Positions 11,053 to 23,869 are shown, counted from the first letter of the stretch. The stretch: DNA of 64,000 nt from Anodontia alba (GCA_964016985.1 OZ024821.1:123068035-123132034); one strand, 5' to 3'. The notes: a model not told the origin generated them from the sequence alone. Made by a program: numbers and translations.

Positions 11053-11324
11053 AAGTAAACAAATGATCAGGGATATTTTAGGGAAATGTTCTTATTTTAT
11101 CATAAAAATTATGTTGTGTGTACGCATTATATTGGCCTCATCGACGCGATTCTAATACGGACACTCAATATATCATTACTTTATTGATGATCGAAAAGCC
11201 ATTCCTAACTTTTCCCCATTTGCCTCCTTATCCAGCGCTATGATTAACACTCAATGGCTCGAGCTACCAGTGTCTAGAACAAATTCCCATGGTCCGAAAG
11301 ATGTTCTAGCCATTGGTTGGACTG
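11053..11324. mobile_element. Right part of a MITE (type A) interrupted by the miniature LTR element, copy 1
   Basis: Parallels 53697-53966 of the TA-flanked MITE, including 'tcttattttatcat', a degenerate central palindrome (near 11110-11165) and the terminal 'atgttctagccattggttggactg'. The left part before 10543 is too diverged to delimit. Equivalents are 25572-25843 and 40121-40392. Confidence 0.65.
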
Positions 11325-11595
11325 TCCAACAAATTGATTTCTACTTTGCGAGGTTTTTCATCTCAGTATTGACGGATAAAATATTCTCTTGGAAAATAGA
11401 ATAACAACAGATTAGTAAACAAAGTACAACGACGCAACTTTCAACAGAAAGAAAGAAAAAAGAAAGGAAGGAAGAAAAAGAGAAAAAAATGGGAGGAAGG
11501 CTTGGTCGAACACTCCAGTGAAAAGTGAAAGAAAAAATGAATAAATGAATCAGTAAACTACAATACATACTTTTTATACGACCCATTCGCATCAA

Positions 11596-11635
11596 AAGAA
11601 AGAAAGAAAGAAAAAAGAAAGAATAGATAAAATAA
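11596..11635. repeat. AAAG microsatellite upstream of exon B, copy 1
   Basis: Part of a longer purine-rich tract (about 11440-11500 and 11596-11635) on the plus strand, ending about 20 bp before the exon B acceptor. Equivalents near 26116-26150 and 40665-40700. Confidence 0.7.
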
Positions 11636-11657
11636 TGCAGAACTATTTTGTTTTCAG

Positions 11658-11819
11658 GTGGGGACTCGAACTCGGATTTTGCAATCGTCCCAGAAACAGG
11701 AGTAATTACAACAGCCAAATCTATAACATACACGTCGACACCATTTGTGCTGCTCATTACAGCAACTGACACTGGAAGTGCTGTTTCTACGGGCACCGTA
11801 AGCGTCATCATGAAATCAG
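11658..11819 (+). CDS. Cadherin exon B, copy 1
   Basis: Acceptor 'ttgttttcag', donor 'gtatct', 162 nt, phase 1 to phase 1. The split codon with exon A gives serine. It encodes the second half of a cadherin repeat: SDFAIVPETGVITT (the usual F-x-I-x-x-x-T-G-x-I-x-T strand) and LLITATDTGSAVSTGTVSVIMKS (ATDTG is the AxDxG-type motif). The LDRE motif normally between these is replaced by SITYTS, and the linker that follows (IMKSEPVF across the B/C junction) lacks a DxNDN motif. This repeat therefore probably binds less calcium than a classical one. A polypurine AAAG-rich tract lies just upstream. Confidence 0.88.
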
Positions 11820-12248
11820 GTATCTCGGACTCGTAATTATGTAACTCCTGTGGCATATTAAGTGGCACTTTCAAGAGAGGTAACCCAGTCAATTTTTGTC
11901 TGCTTTTGTAAAAAGGAGTCTACTGTAAAAGGAAAGAATTTGCTCCCAAATTATTTCCTTCTGGAGTAGACTCCTTGGCAGAAAGGACTGGTTCATAGGA
12001 AAACAAGCAAGAAGTCACAGAAGTTGTACCCATTTTCAAAAATGGCGGACATTCTACCAGGTGTATGTATTTTCATTTAGTTAGTTACCTTCATCAGCCG
12101 TTCAACATTATTTAGTATTCATTTTATTGCAGAAGTAAGTTCAGTTTCTCTGACATAACTTACCATGTTCTTGCTTGTTTGAAGAGTTCAGAAGGACAGC
12201 TCTCAGGCAAGCACCAAGTAATGGCATTTGAACTTAAAAATAAGAAAA

Positions 12249-12527
12249 CATCACGAAAACACGCCTATATAATTTTGACACCCTTAAACCCCACATATAT
12301 ATAGTAAAACTGGGGTTTACAGGGATATACCTTATTTTTCTTATTTCTGCTTAAAACATAGATTGCGGGTACTCGTTAGAACCGCCTCGACGAGGCGGTT
12401 CTAACGAGTACCCGCAATCTATGTTTTGAGCAGAAATTTGAAAAATATTAGAGTGTTTTTATCTGAAAATTTTCATTTTTTGGTGGTAAAATTTTCAATA
12501 TATTTGAATAGGCATGTTTTCGTAATG
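12249..12527. mobile_element. Palindromic MITE (type B), copy 1
   Basis: The termini are inverted: CATCACGAAAACACGCCTAT on the left and, complemented, CATTACGAAAACATGCCTAT on the right. The centre is a perfect palindrome (12353-12427) of two 37-bp arms around a single base. Partly matched sequence extends outward, with aaaccccac / ggggttt inside. Non-coding. A related copy is at about 55042-55316. Confidence 0.8.
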
Positions 12528-12670
12528 AGAAAAAAGACATGGGCTGTAAAACGTTTGCCACAATGTGTAAAATATATATGGCAAATCAATGTATATGCTA
12601 CCACATAAACGTGTAAATGTTTCTGCATTAACCAAGATTACATTGTGTAATAATTAACTGTTTGATATAC

Positions 12671-13240
12671 AAAAAGGGTAAGAGAAAAGTCCAGGGAGTG
12701 ACACAATTACAAACCGCAGCCCTTCCCAGACCCCAAGAGGAAGAGGAAACCGACAAATCCAAACAAGCACAAACCGAACAAACGCACAAAAAGCACTAAG
12801 ATTAGCTCTGTCTTCCCCAAGCGAGGTAATCGCAATGCTAAAAGGACTGAAAACGAAAGAACAAACTGACACACGGAAAGACACACAACAAATTGCCTCG
12901 CAGAACAAACCACAAAGCAACAAAGAGCAAGACCAACACCGGGACCACCGCCCTAGAACGGTCGGTAGAGCAAACCACCGGGGGGCCTAAAGCACTTTTA
13001 CAGCCAGCTAACTTCACCCTGGGCCCTGATGCTACTCTTAACAGAAATACATAAAAATTCGGTTCGCATAAAGGCTCCCAACTCAGTCAATGCATCAAAG
13101 CGAAAACATAAAAATCAAATTAATCACTATAATAAACAAAGACGAGTACTCATGGCTAATTCCACTGTATGCCAGAGTAAATGAAAACAATAGTTGAACC
13201 ACGGCGGGCCAGGCCAAAGATATATCGTCAAACCCAACCC
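12671..13240 (-). mobile_element. 5'-truncated retroelement tail, copy 1 (near exon C)
   Basis: 3' UTR of the YIDD element on the minus strand, about 570 bp, ending in the ttttctcttacc terminus. Confidence 0.83.
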
Positions 13241-14067
13241 CAACAAGTTTAATCTATGGTTTTATTCAGCTTTGTTGACTGAACTTCCAGGGTTTTGTAA
13301 GGCGAATATAAGTACATATTTGTAATGACATAAAATATAAAGGCATTTTTGCAAGTTAGGAAGAAGACAAAAAGGGTTTGATTTGGAGAGCAAGGTAATA
13401 TAAGCATTACTTTAAAGCAATATAACTCGTAAACACATTTACAATTTGTAATTCGGACGGAATAAATGTTAAAGACAATTAGTGCAACTAAAGTGTTATT
13501 GGCTTAGTATTATTCTTGTACTTTCGACAGAGTGCTACGTTTGTGCACATCGCAGTTTGATCTATCTAATGGAACTTATTTATTACGCACATATATGTTG
13601 TTTACGTTCATCTCTAAGTTTCAAAGGTGGACTCTCCAATCTTTGAATCTGGTCATAATCGTTGGTCAAAATAAAGGTTCAGTCAAATATCAAAACAGTG
13701 TGCCTAAAAGTGTAGATCCTGATTAGATGACTCATTAAGAACCATCTCATCAGGATCTACGCTGTTTTGCAAAAACCGTTTTTGCTCTGCAGAAGAGAAA
13801 GGGGTAAATTAGTTACGATGGGCTCTCTTTACAACGCCAGCATTTGGTCCCTTATATGTTAACGTTTAACTTAATCGCTCTGTTTACAACTCCAGCATTT
13901 GTTCCCCAATATTTTATCATTAAACTTAACTAGATAATACATAGAATGTAAAATTATAACAGTAGAGCACATTTGTAGAAATCAAAATGACGTTGTAAAG
14001 AATTTTGCTGTTATAATATTTGTCGTTTTAAAGAGAGTTGACTGCATTTGTATTTTATACTCGACAG
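13241..14067. other. Intron between the retroelement tail and exon C, copy 1
   Basis: No gene. A hairpin-forming pair 'gtagatcctgatta' (13711) and 'catcaggatctacg' (13747) is present, and 'ctttacaacgccagcatttg' / 'tttacaactccagcatttg' is a short direct repeat. Equivalents: 27759-28585 and 42351-43166. Copy 3 lacks about 14 bp next to the hairpin. Confidence 0.55.
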
Positions 14068-14308
14068 AACCAGTTTTTACAGCGCCAGCCACAGACGCCA
14101 ATACCGCCAGTGTTGCTGAGAATTCAGCGGAAGGTGTATCTGTTTTCGACGTTGCCTACTCTGACGCGGATTTAGATCCTCTGACATTAACAATACTTAG
14201 TCAGTCACCTGGAACTAATTTTAAAATTACTGGTGACCAGCTGCAAGTGGCTGCCGGAACATCCCTTGATTTTGAATCGGAAACCACTTCTTACACAGTT
14301 CAGTTTCG
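14068..14308 (+). CDS. Cadherin exon C, copy 1
   Basis: Acceptor 'tactcgacag', donor 'gtatgt', 241 nt, entering in phase 1 and leaving in phase 2. The split codon with exon B gives glutamate. It encodes most of a second cadherin repeat: ASVAENSAEGVSVFDVAYSD (AEN, with its glutamate as the calcium ligand), DADLDPLTLTI (DxD), and TSLDFESETTSYTVQF (LDFE, the LDRE-type motif). The two leftover bases plus the first base of the next exon A make arginine, so the protein reads on into ISDGD. That next exon A is at 24425, across an intron of about 10.1 kb. Confidence 0.9.
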
Positions 14309-15473
14309 GTATGTAGTTTATTAAATCCCTCAATGTTTATAGTGTAAATTCAGCAGACGACATATTGATAATGTTTTTGTTTTTAATGGTTTTCCCAGGA
14401 AATAGAGTTTGACATTTCCTGCAATTTGCTTGAAATGACATACTCTGTTTTCTAGAAAAAGATCCCCGAATAATAAACTGTCGCCCATTAACATTTTAGC
14501 TAACATGCTTAATATTACTTTTATGAAGGCAGTCATACAGCAGTCAATACGAGGATCATCCAATGAATAGAGAGAAATATTTGCTATCATATGAATACTA
14601 CTCGGGGAATCGGCAATATTACCATCGTTAGTAAGCTACATATCTAATCACTTTATGGAACCAATTTCTTTAAGTTTTTCCAACAACTACTTTGACTATG
14701 GTTAAAATCGTGCTCTGATCAGCCTGTGCCAGCCTGTACATGAGCAAGCAGTAGACAAGGCGAACAGCAAGACTTTTAGCTCAGTTGGTTCATTAGTTGC
14801 CGTCTAGTTCTGCGGACGATAAAATGTTTTTTGTTTTGCCCTTAACCCAATTACATCTCTTCTGTCATTTTTGACCGGTCTATTTATAAAAGCAGGGTGT
14901 CTGGTTATTACTATTTTTTATAGAAATTCCTATAGTTAATACAAATCGTGCAAATAATATAGATCCTGTTCAGGCCTCTTATTTGGGTATGCACTGTTTG
15001 CCAATGTCCATTTTAGGGTCTCCAGACCAAAATGGGTTATATAGAATTCAGTATTACATATATACAATCAATATCGAGGTCAGACCGCAGTCAATTACAA
15101 TCAGCTATGCAGTGGGTAATTAATTTATCATAATTATCAATGGAGCCGGGCAATAACGTTTCCTACAAGATCGCATTTGCGCCCAGCAGAAACTCAGATC
15201 AGCCTGAGCATTAAGATGATCAGATTCTTCGTTGTTCGCCTGAAGATGCCATGGATCCTTTCCTATCCACAGAAAACCCTCTGGAGACAGATCAGACTGT
15301 GCGGATGCGCTGGCTGATCTAGTTCGCTAAGCGCACATGTAATATTTCAAGAATTACTGTGCTCGGCTCAATTGTCAAATATCTAAACATAACCCTACCA
15401 CCAGTTGTTTATGTTAAGCTCGAGAAAATATATAGTACATGTTAATAGAAATTCATACGTTTTCGCGGGAGGT

Positions 15474-15863
15474 ACAAAAGGTAAGAGAAAAGTCCAGGGA
15501 GTGCCACAATCATAAGCCGCAGCTCTTCCCAGACATCAAGATGAAGAGACAACAGACAAAACCACACAAGTGCAAATCAAACAAGCGTACGAAAACACTA
15601 AGATTAGCTCTCTCTTCCCCTAGCGAGGTAATCCCAATGCTCAAAGGTCTGAAAAACTGAAGAACAAAATAACAAAATAACAACAGGCAAAACTAAAACA
15701 AATCGCCTCGTAGAATAAACCACACCGCAACAAAGAGTAAGACGAACACCGGGACCACAACCTTAGACTGTCAGTAGAATAACCGACCGGGGAGTTCAAA
15801 GCACTTTTACAGCTAGCTAACAACCCTGGGTCCCGATGCTACTCTTAATACAGAAATACATAA
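15474..15863 (-). mobile_element. 5'-truncated retroelement tail, copy 2
   Basis: Same insertion as at 967-1356, carried along by the segment duplication. Confidence 0.85.
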
Positions 15864-18486
15864 AACCTGCCAAAATTAGCTAAAAAGACTCAAATTGGCC
15901 AATGTTATTAATTAGGTGTTAATGCTGTGAGGAAAGCAGTCTTCACATAATTGCACATGTACAAATTTAAAATATTTCAGTTTTGTTGAATATAGTATTA
16001 GCTGGCAAACCATAAAGACCCTTTCACCAGGGCAAACCTGAATAGTCGCTGTTTGTACATGCGACGATACCCTATTCTCCAAGCAGCAGTTTAATGGGAA
16101 AAACTATTCTTACAGGAGTTGTAACTATCTAAACTCTCTTATGTGCTTCCTGAAAAAGGCGTCTACTTTTAAATCGAAGTTGCACCCATAGAGAATAAAA
16201 TCTTTTTTTAAGAACAGACCTTTTCTAGAAGGGGCAAGATGTACTGGAAAGCAAACATACAAACATAGTGTTGCATCCCGTATAAAAATTGACGGGAAAT
16301 ATGCCTCGTGTACATAGCCCCGATAATTTATTTGTCTTCGGTTTGATAGTCAGAACAAAAAGATGTACAATAGTCTGCTCAGAAAAGACAAACGAATGAT
16401 CATAGATTCATGTTTGAGGTAAAATTCGGTATACAACAGTCCGTATTAACAGTTTGATAAATGTATACAATTGGCTTAACTTTGAAAGAGCCAATCACAA
16501 CTGCTTTTTAACATAGTTTTGTTTGTTTTGTTTTTTATAGAAAAGAAGTCGATATTTCATATGAATCGTCTGCCTGGATTCACGTGAAATTTCAGTATGT
16601 TTCTCTGATAGACAAAAATAGAATGTCGTCTGCTACAAATTTCTTTTGACGCTATAAGTGTTAACATTGTCTTGGGAAATTCGGACCTTTCTCTTACATA
16701 TGGTTAAATAATATTTGTGTAGGTTAAACTTAAATCAGACATCTGTTATATTTGTAGCGAGTCGTAAACAGCTATCTTTCAGAAAGTTGTTTCTTGCCTG
16801 ATGCTTTATACAGAAAAAGCAGTTTTGTAATCTTTTGTCATGCTTTACCGCAAAACCTTTTGCCGTAACTACCTAATCACAAACATTTTAACCTATTAGT
16901 TGTTTAGTACAAATTGAATAGTTCTACTTTTAGTACAGTAAAACATATAGTAACAAGACTGCAAGTAATGTAAAAATCGATAGGGTCGGTAGCTTTGAGG
17001 CATTTTTTCAACTAATTCCACTTGTTCAAATTTATGAAATTCTCAATATTGTTTTGAAATATTCATAATTTAAAAAAGTAATATCAGTAGAGATACGTAT
17101 ACAATATTTTCCGAGATAAAACGGTAAAATAATTGCTTTAGTAGCAATAGCAAAGGTACGACAGATTTGTGGCCGTAAATTGAAATATTTGAAAACATAG
17201 CACCGAAACAGAAACGACAAAAGCATTCTGATAAGATATCGTCAATCAGTTCAAAACAATTTGATTTGAAATAATACGCCAAGGAAAAAAAAATCGTCAT
17301 TTCAGGTTATGTCGATAGGGCAGTAGGCGACATTTTAATAATAATGTACACTGGTTATTATCGTACTCATCACATAGCTATGTACTTATAAACATATTAA
17401 TGCCGTAACTACTTCATCAATATGCTGATAAGTACTGTATATAGTTGCGAATGTATCATATATTCGAATGTATGTCAGACTCACGAAGAATGCAAAATGC
17501 AGCGAGAAATTACCAAAAGTGCCCTGTATAATACTGTCTTTCACAAACAAAAATCAAACTCCATACACATTCTACTTATTGTGGATACTTCGACAAAATA
17601 TAGCGCCAAGTTGTTAATGCAAATGAATATGAACATTGATTATCGAAGTATCTTAATAACCAGTGCGTTTCAGAAACTCGCTTTTTCGAAAGACGGATAC
17701 TCCACGTGACAGCGATTTTTGTATACGAAGTAAATGTTTTGAATCAGAAAATACTATTATTAGGTTATTTTACCTGCCAGTATATACATATGTGCTATAC
17801 GCTTTATAGAAGTTACTGTTATTTGGCAAAACTCTAAACCAGTACCATGCAAAATGCATGCGTTTCTCCAAAATGCAATTTGTTTTGCAATGCTTTACAG
17901 TGACTTTGTATGAACCAATATCCCAGCTTTATATATGCAAAACTTTAGCCGTATATCTTTCCGATGCTAAGCTTACATTTTTTTTTTGCAAGTTATAGCA
18001 ATGAAAAACCCGACTAATATGTAGCAAGTCATAAATATGTACTCTGCTTTCGACATCTTTCAGAAAGTCGCTTTACACAAAAGAAAATGTACTTGCATTT
18101 TGTCATTATTTAATGCAAAAACCGTTTGTCGTAAGTATATATGTGCACAAAAAGTTTTATGCTGTTCATTAGATATAAAAGTCGAATATTTACATTTTCC
18201 CCATGGTAAAAATGACTGCAAATTCTGTAGAAATCTGAAGTTTTTAACAATATTGCTATGATACACTAATGATTATAGCCTCGCTTTAAAAAATTGGGAC
18301 TATACTGGATTTGCCATGTCCTTCCGTGATTCCGTGACTCCATAATTCCGTGATTCAGTGACTGCAAAATTAAAATGCATTTTGCTTAATAACGTTTATG
18401 TTTGTAGTCCTACTTCAATGAAACTTATACTACACTTGGGCTCTGAGGTAAGTAAGGTGTAGTCGCAGAATAGTGGCCAATATTCT

Positions 18487-19967
18487 TTTTGCTTCTTCTC
18501 CTGAATTGAAGGGCTAATTGACTTGAAATTTGGGAGGAAGCATCATTGTAACTTGTAGATCAAAAATAACTAAAATTGTGTCTATCGAAAATCTAAGATG
18601 GCCACTTTGGTGGCCGTCTTGAAAATCTATTTTTCGCTTCTTCTCCTTAACCTAAAGGCCAATTGACTTGAAACTTGCTATAAAGCATCAAGGTGATTTG
18701 TATATCAAAAATAGATAAAAACTTACGATCGGAAACTCAAGATGGCCGCCATGGCCGCTATCTTGAAAATATATTTTTCGCTTCTTCTCCTGAACCGAAA
18801 GGCCAGTTGACTCTAAACTAGGTAGGAAGCCTCAAGGTGATTTGTAGATAAAACAATGCTAAAATCGTTCCGATCAGAAATTCAAAATGGCTGCCATGGC
18901 CGCTATCTTGGAAATTTATCTTGCACATCTTCTTCTGAACCGAAAGGTAAGTTTGTCTGGTAATCATGTGAGTCATAAATATCCGGGTGACGTAGATCAA
19001 ATATAGCTAAAATCGTTCCGAGGGGAAATCGAAGATGGCTGCCATGGCCGCCACCTTAAAATCTGTTTTGCTTCTTCTCCCGAACCGAAAGGCCAGTTGA
19101 CTTAAAACTTGGCAGGAAGCATCAGGGTGACATGTAGATTAAAAATAGCTTAAAGCGTTCCGATCGGAAATCTAAGATGACCGCCGTGGCTGCCATCTTG
19201 AAAATCTATTTTTGGCTTCTTCTCCAGAACCAAAAGGCCAACTGACTTGGATCATTGTAGGAAGCATCAGGGTGACCTGAAGATCAAAAATAGCTAAAAT
19301 CGTTCTGATCGGAAATCCAAAATGGCCGCCATGGCTGCTAGCTTGAATATGTATTTTTCGCTACTTCTCTTGAACCAAAAGGCCAGTTGACTTGAAACTT
19401 GATAGGATGCATCAGAGTGTTTTGTAATGAAAAAATGGTTAAAATCGTTCCGATCCAAATTCCAAGATGGCCGCCATAGCCACCATCTTGAAAATCTCTT
19501 TTTCGCTTTTTCTCCTGAAACGAAAAACCAATTGACATGAAACTTGGTAGGAAACATCGAGGTGACTTGTAGATAAAAACAAACTGAAAACGTTCCTATG
19601 GAAAATCCAAGATGGCCACCAGGGTCGCCATCTTGGATATCTATTTTCCGATTCTTCTCCTGAAATAGAAGGCCAGTTTTGAAATTTGATAGGAAGCATC
19701 GGGAAGACATGTAGATCAAAATAGCTAAAATCATTCAAATTGGAAATCCAAAATGGCCGCCATGGGTGCCATCCTGAAAATCTATTTTTCGCTTCGTCTC
19801 CAGGGCCGAAAGGCCAACTGACTCCAAACTTGGTAGGAAGCGTTAAGGCGACTTGTAGATAAAAGGAGCTAAATCATTCCGATCAAAAGTCCAAGATGGC
19901 CGCCGAGGACGCTATCTTGGAAATCTAATTTGCACTTCTTCTGAACCGAAAGGCCAGTTTATCTTGT
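18487..19967 (+). repeat. ~143-bp minisatellite, copy 2
   Basis: Same number and order of units as copy 1, with a 3-bp deletion in the final partial unit (cttctt missing one triplet). Confidence 0.92.
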
Positions 19968-20150
19968 AATCAGTTGAGCGATACAGGGCCATCTTGGTCC
20001 TCTTGTTATAAATATGTGCACATAGATAAATCCTTAAAGCGCCAATCACAACTGCAGCAGACGACATTTTGATATATTTTTGTTTTATTTCTCTAAGAAA
20101 ATAAGTCTTCACATCATCTGCTTGGCAGGCGATTCAAACGAAATGTGAAT

Positions 20151-20444
20151 ACAAAAAAGGTAAGAGAAAAGTCACGGGAGTGCCACAATTACAAACCGTA
20201 GACCTTCCCAGGCGCCGAGGAAAAGAAAACCGACAAATCCAAACAACCACAAATTGAACAAACGTACGAAAAGCACTAAGATTAGCTCTCTCTTCCCCAA
20301 GCGAGGTAATCGCAATGCTAAAAGGACTGAAAAAGGCAAGAACAAAATAACACAAGGTAAGATATAAAAATAATCGCTCCTAAGAACTAACCACAAAGCA
20401 ACAAAGAGTAAGACTAACCACCGCCCTAGAACGGTCAGCAGAGC
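20151..20444 (-). mobile_element. Retroelement tail, copy 2 (pair member 1)
   Basis: Equivalent of 5645-5938. Confidence 0.82.
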
Positions 20445-20445
20445 A

Positions 20446-21244
20446 AAAAAGGTAAGAGAAAAGTCCAGGGAATGCCACAATCACAAACCGCAGCCCTTCC
20501 CAGACAGCAAGAGGAAGAGCAAACCGACAAGTCCAAACAAGCACAAATCGATCAAAATACGAAACCCACTAAGATTAGCTCTCTCTTCCCCAAGCGAGGT
20601 AATCGCAATTCTAAAAGGACTGAAAAACACAATAACAAAATGGCACAAGGAAGACATACAACAAATCGCCTCGCAGAATAAACCACAAAGCACCAAAGAG
20701 TAAGACTAACACCAGGACCACCGCCTTAGAACGGTCAGTAGCGTAAACCACCGGAGGGGTTTAAAGCACTTTTACAGCTAGCCAACCACCGGATGGGAGT
20801 GGGGAGGGTTTAAAGCACTCTTACAGCCAGCCAACTTCACCCTGGATCCCGATGCTACTCTTAATACAAAAATACATAAAAATTCGGTCCACATAAAGGC
20901 TCCCCACTCAGTCAATGCATCAAAGCAAAAACATAAAAATCAAATTGATCACTATAATAAACAAAGACGAGTACTCATGGCTAATTCTACTGTATGCCAG
21001 AGTAAATGAAAACCGATAGTTGAACCACGGCGGGCCAAGCCAAAGACATATCGTCGAGCCCAAACCACTGGTTAAAGTTTTACGAAGAGGCCGTCATTGA
21101 GTCTGAGGCCCAAACCGCCGTTGTGCAATTAAAGAGTGAAGCATAGCTATCAACAATGATTGGGTTGACAACTAGGCATGCAGTCTGTCGCATAATATCC
21201 CGACTATAGCCAATTCTTTTATAACGGTTCATAAGTTTTCTGAC
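20446..21244 (-). mobile_element. Retroelement tail with C-terminal coding end, copy 2
   Basis: Equivalent of 5940-6738; keeps RYKRIGYSRDIMRQTACLVV. Confidence 0.85.
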
Positions 21245-21906
21245 AATTACATTTAAAACTAGAATTGTCAATAAGCAGTGCTTATTAGGTACCCCTGCAT
21301 GCAATAACTGCCTTGTGGGTATTGAAAAGCAATGTATTAAAATGCATATTTGCTTCAGGTTGTATGTGATTGGGAAAACCAATACAGACAGACAAACAGA
21401 CATATGGATATACATAAACGGTGAATTTAAAGTTGTGGTAGTCATTTTGGCAAAAATGATTTTTTACCAGTAGTAAACCTCTTCATGCACATGTTCAATG
21501 TGTCTTTAATGAATCTGGTCAAAGAAATAAGACAAAATACAGTTGTTGTTTTTTTTTTTTTGTTTTTTTTTACATTTTGACTTCACATCTTCTTCAGAAC
21601 CAAACTCTATTTAAAAAAAAAACAACATTTTATTGAATCTACAAAGTATCAGAATGTATCAACAAATTTTTAGAGTCAAGTTGACTTCACCATGTAAGCA
21701 CTATTTCAACTGCACCATCTCAGAGCATACAAAACCCAGTAATCAAGAATTACCAAAAAATGGCTAAGTAAACAAAGCTATTGTTTTGACGAAAATAATC
21801 TTTTCAGCATCCTGCACATGTTTAGTATGTCTGTAATGAGTATGCGAAGTATCAGATTGCTTCAACAAATACTTTTTTACGAGTTTATTTTATTGTGCAT
21901 GCATTA

Positions 21907-23349
21907 TTGTCACGTCAAAGCAACTTTTCAAGAAGACCAAAGGACTTAACCTTAAAGGAATAAACCCCTACGCCCTTATTTTGCTCTAAACCAACACCTC
22001 ATTAATGTCAACATTTATGCAAAATCTGTAAAGACTCCTTAAATATTCGTCAAGATAAGAAGCAGAGACCAAAATGCCTTTTCGAGAATAATAAACGGAA
22101 ATAACTCTAAAGAAATTAATTAATAAGCCCTTACTTTTCTTTAACATGAACATCTCATCAAAATCAACATTTATGCAAAATAAGAAAAGATTCCTTAAAT
22201 TATTTATCAAGATAAGAATCAGAAGGCCCTTATTTTTCTCTGACTATAACATCTCATCAATACTAAGACTTTAATATGCAAAATATAGAAAAGGATCCTC
22301 AAATTATTTAGCAAGATAAGAATTGCAGAAATTTAAATGCTTTTTCAAGACAATTACAAAGGGAAATAACACTAAAGGAATTAACCCCTAGGCCATTTTT
22401 TTGTGTAACAGCAACGCCTTATCAATATGTAGGTTTATGCAAAATATGAAAATAATCCTGAAATTATTTAGCAAGATAAGAAGCAGAGACCAAAACTGCT
22501 TTTCAAGAATAACAAAGAAAACACAACTATAAAGAAATTGATCCCTAGCCCTTTTTGTTGTCTAACAGCAACATTTTATCAGTATCAATGTTTGTGCAAT
22601 ATATGAAGAGATTCCTGAAATTATTTAGCAAGGTAAGAAGAACGAGAATCAGAAACAAAAACACCTTTTCAAGGAAATAACTCTAAAGGAATAAACCCTT
22701 AGGTCGCCCTTATTTTTGTCTATCAGCAATATAGGCCATTCTTATTGTGTAACAGCAACGCCTTATTGATTTCAACGTTTACCGGTATGCAAAATATGAA
22801 AAAAATCCTTAACTTATTTAGCAATATAAGAAGCAGAAATCAAAACTCCTTTTCAAGAATTATAAAGGGAAATAACTCTAAAGGAATAAAATCCCAGGCC
22901 CATGTTTTTGTCTGTCAGCAAAACCTTATTAGTATCAATATAATTATGCATAATATGAAAAGATTCCTGAAATTATCTAGCAAAATAAGAAGCAGAAACC
23001 AATAAAATAAAAGAGAATAATAAACCAAAACAACTTTTCAAGAATCACAAAGGGAAATAATTCTACAGGAATTAATCCCTAGGTCTTTATTTTTGTCTAA
23101 CAGCATCAAGTCCTCCATATTAACGTTTATGTAAAATATGAAACGATTCCTGACATTATGTTGCAAGATAAGAAGCAGAAACCAAAATGTCTTTTCAAGA
23201 ATTACAAAGGGATATAGCTCTAAAGAAATAAACCTCTCGGCCCCCCATGTTTGTGCAACAGCAACCTCTTATCAATATCTACGCTTATGCAAAATTTGAA
23301 AAGATTCCTTTAATTATTTAGCAAGATAAGTAGCAGAAACCAAAACGTA
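21907..23349 (+). repeat. ~160-bp minisatellite, copy 2
   Basis: Same units in the same order as copy 1. Confidence 0.85.
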
Positions 23350-23793
23350 ACGGACGAATGTGACGGACGGACGGACAATGTGAAAACAGTATACCCTCCC
23401 CCATAAACACAGTTTGCGGGAATATAGAAAAATGCAAAGCAAAAAGCGTCTTTCCAATTGATGTCGAAAGGACAGGAGACCTTAGTTACATATATTGGTC
23501 ATTATTGTTATTACACAAAAACGTTAAGCCGCAACGTCAGAAAACGTACCTTCGGACATCGAAAATTCACATAAGCCTGCGCATTTGCGCAGTCTGATAA
23601 GAATCGTCACTTGGCGTATTTTGAATAGCCAGTGGTGCAAATTTTCTCCATGCAGACAACGAAGACTCAGATCAGACCTCGCGGATACGCAGACTGATTT
23701 GTCTTCGTTGGCCACACATGTCAGAAGGTATATTCTCTCAAGGTGTGACTCAATTTGTTTATCTTCAATATTAATGATTGTTGTTAGTCACAG

Positions 23794-23869
23794 GATAACT
23801 GATGGTGGCAATAGTGAAGGCAGAGTGGTCTAACAGTATCAGTTACAAATGTCAATGAGCCACCTTCTG
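23794..23869 (+). pseudogene. Decayed duplicate of exon A, copy 2
   Basis: Same pseudo-exon with the same single-base deletion as in copy 1, so the break predates the segment duplication. Confidence 0.83.

Larger units (their letters stand above)
1..14508 (+). repeat. Array copy 1 of the ~14.5 kb cadherin-exon segment (left edge cut by window)
   Basis: The sequence from position 1 recurs at 14509, 29027 and 43617, giving periods of about 14508, 14518 and 14590 bp. Order and orientation of every internal element are kept. Contents in order: retroelement tail, AT-rich intron, 143-bp minisatellite, two more retroelement tails, ~160-bp minisatellite, pseudo-exon A, exon A, miniature LTR element inside a MITE, exon B, palindromic MITE, retroelement tail, exon C. 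Position 1 matches a point about 200 bp downstream of exon C, so the array probably continues to the left. The boundary used is the window edge, not a biological breakpoint. Confidence 0.95.

Noticed and set aside
11341..11892. 183-codon minus-strand open frame over exon B
   Set aside because: It is the antisense shadow of exon B plus the purine-rich intron; its long hydrophobic stretch only mirrors the purine tract.
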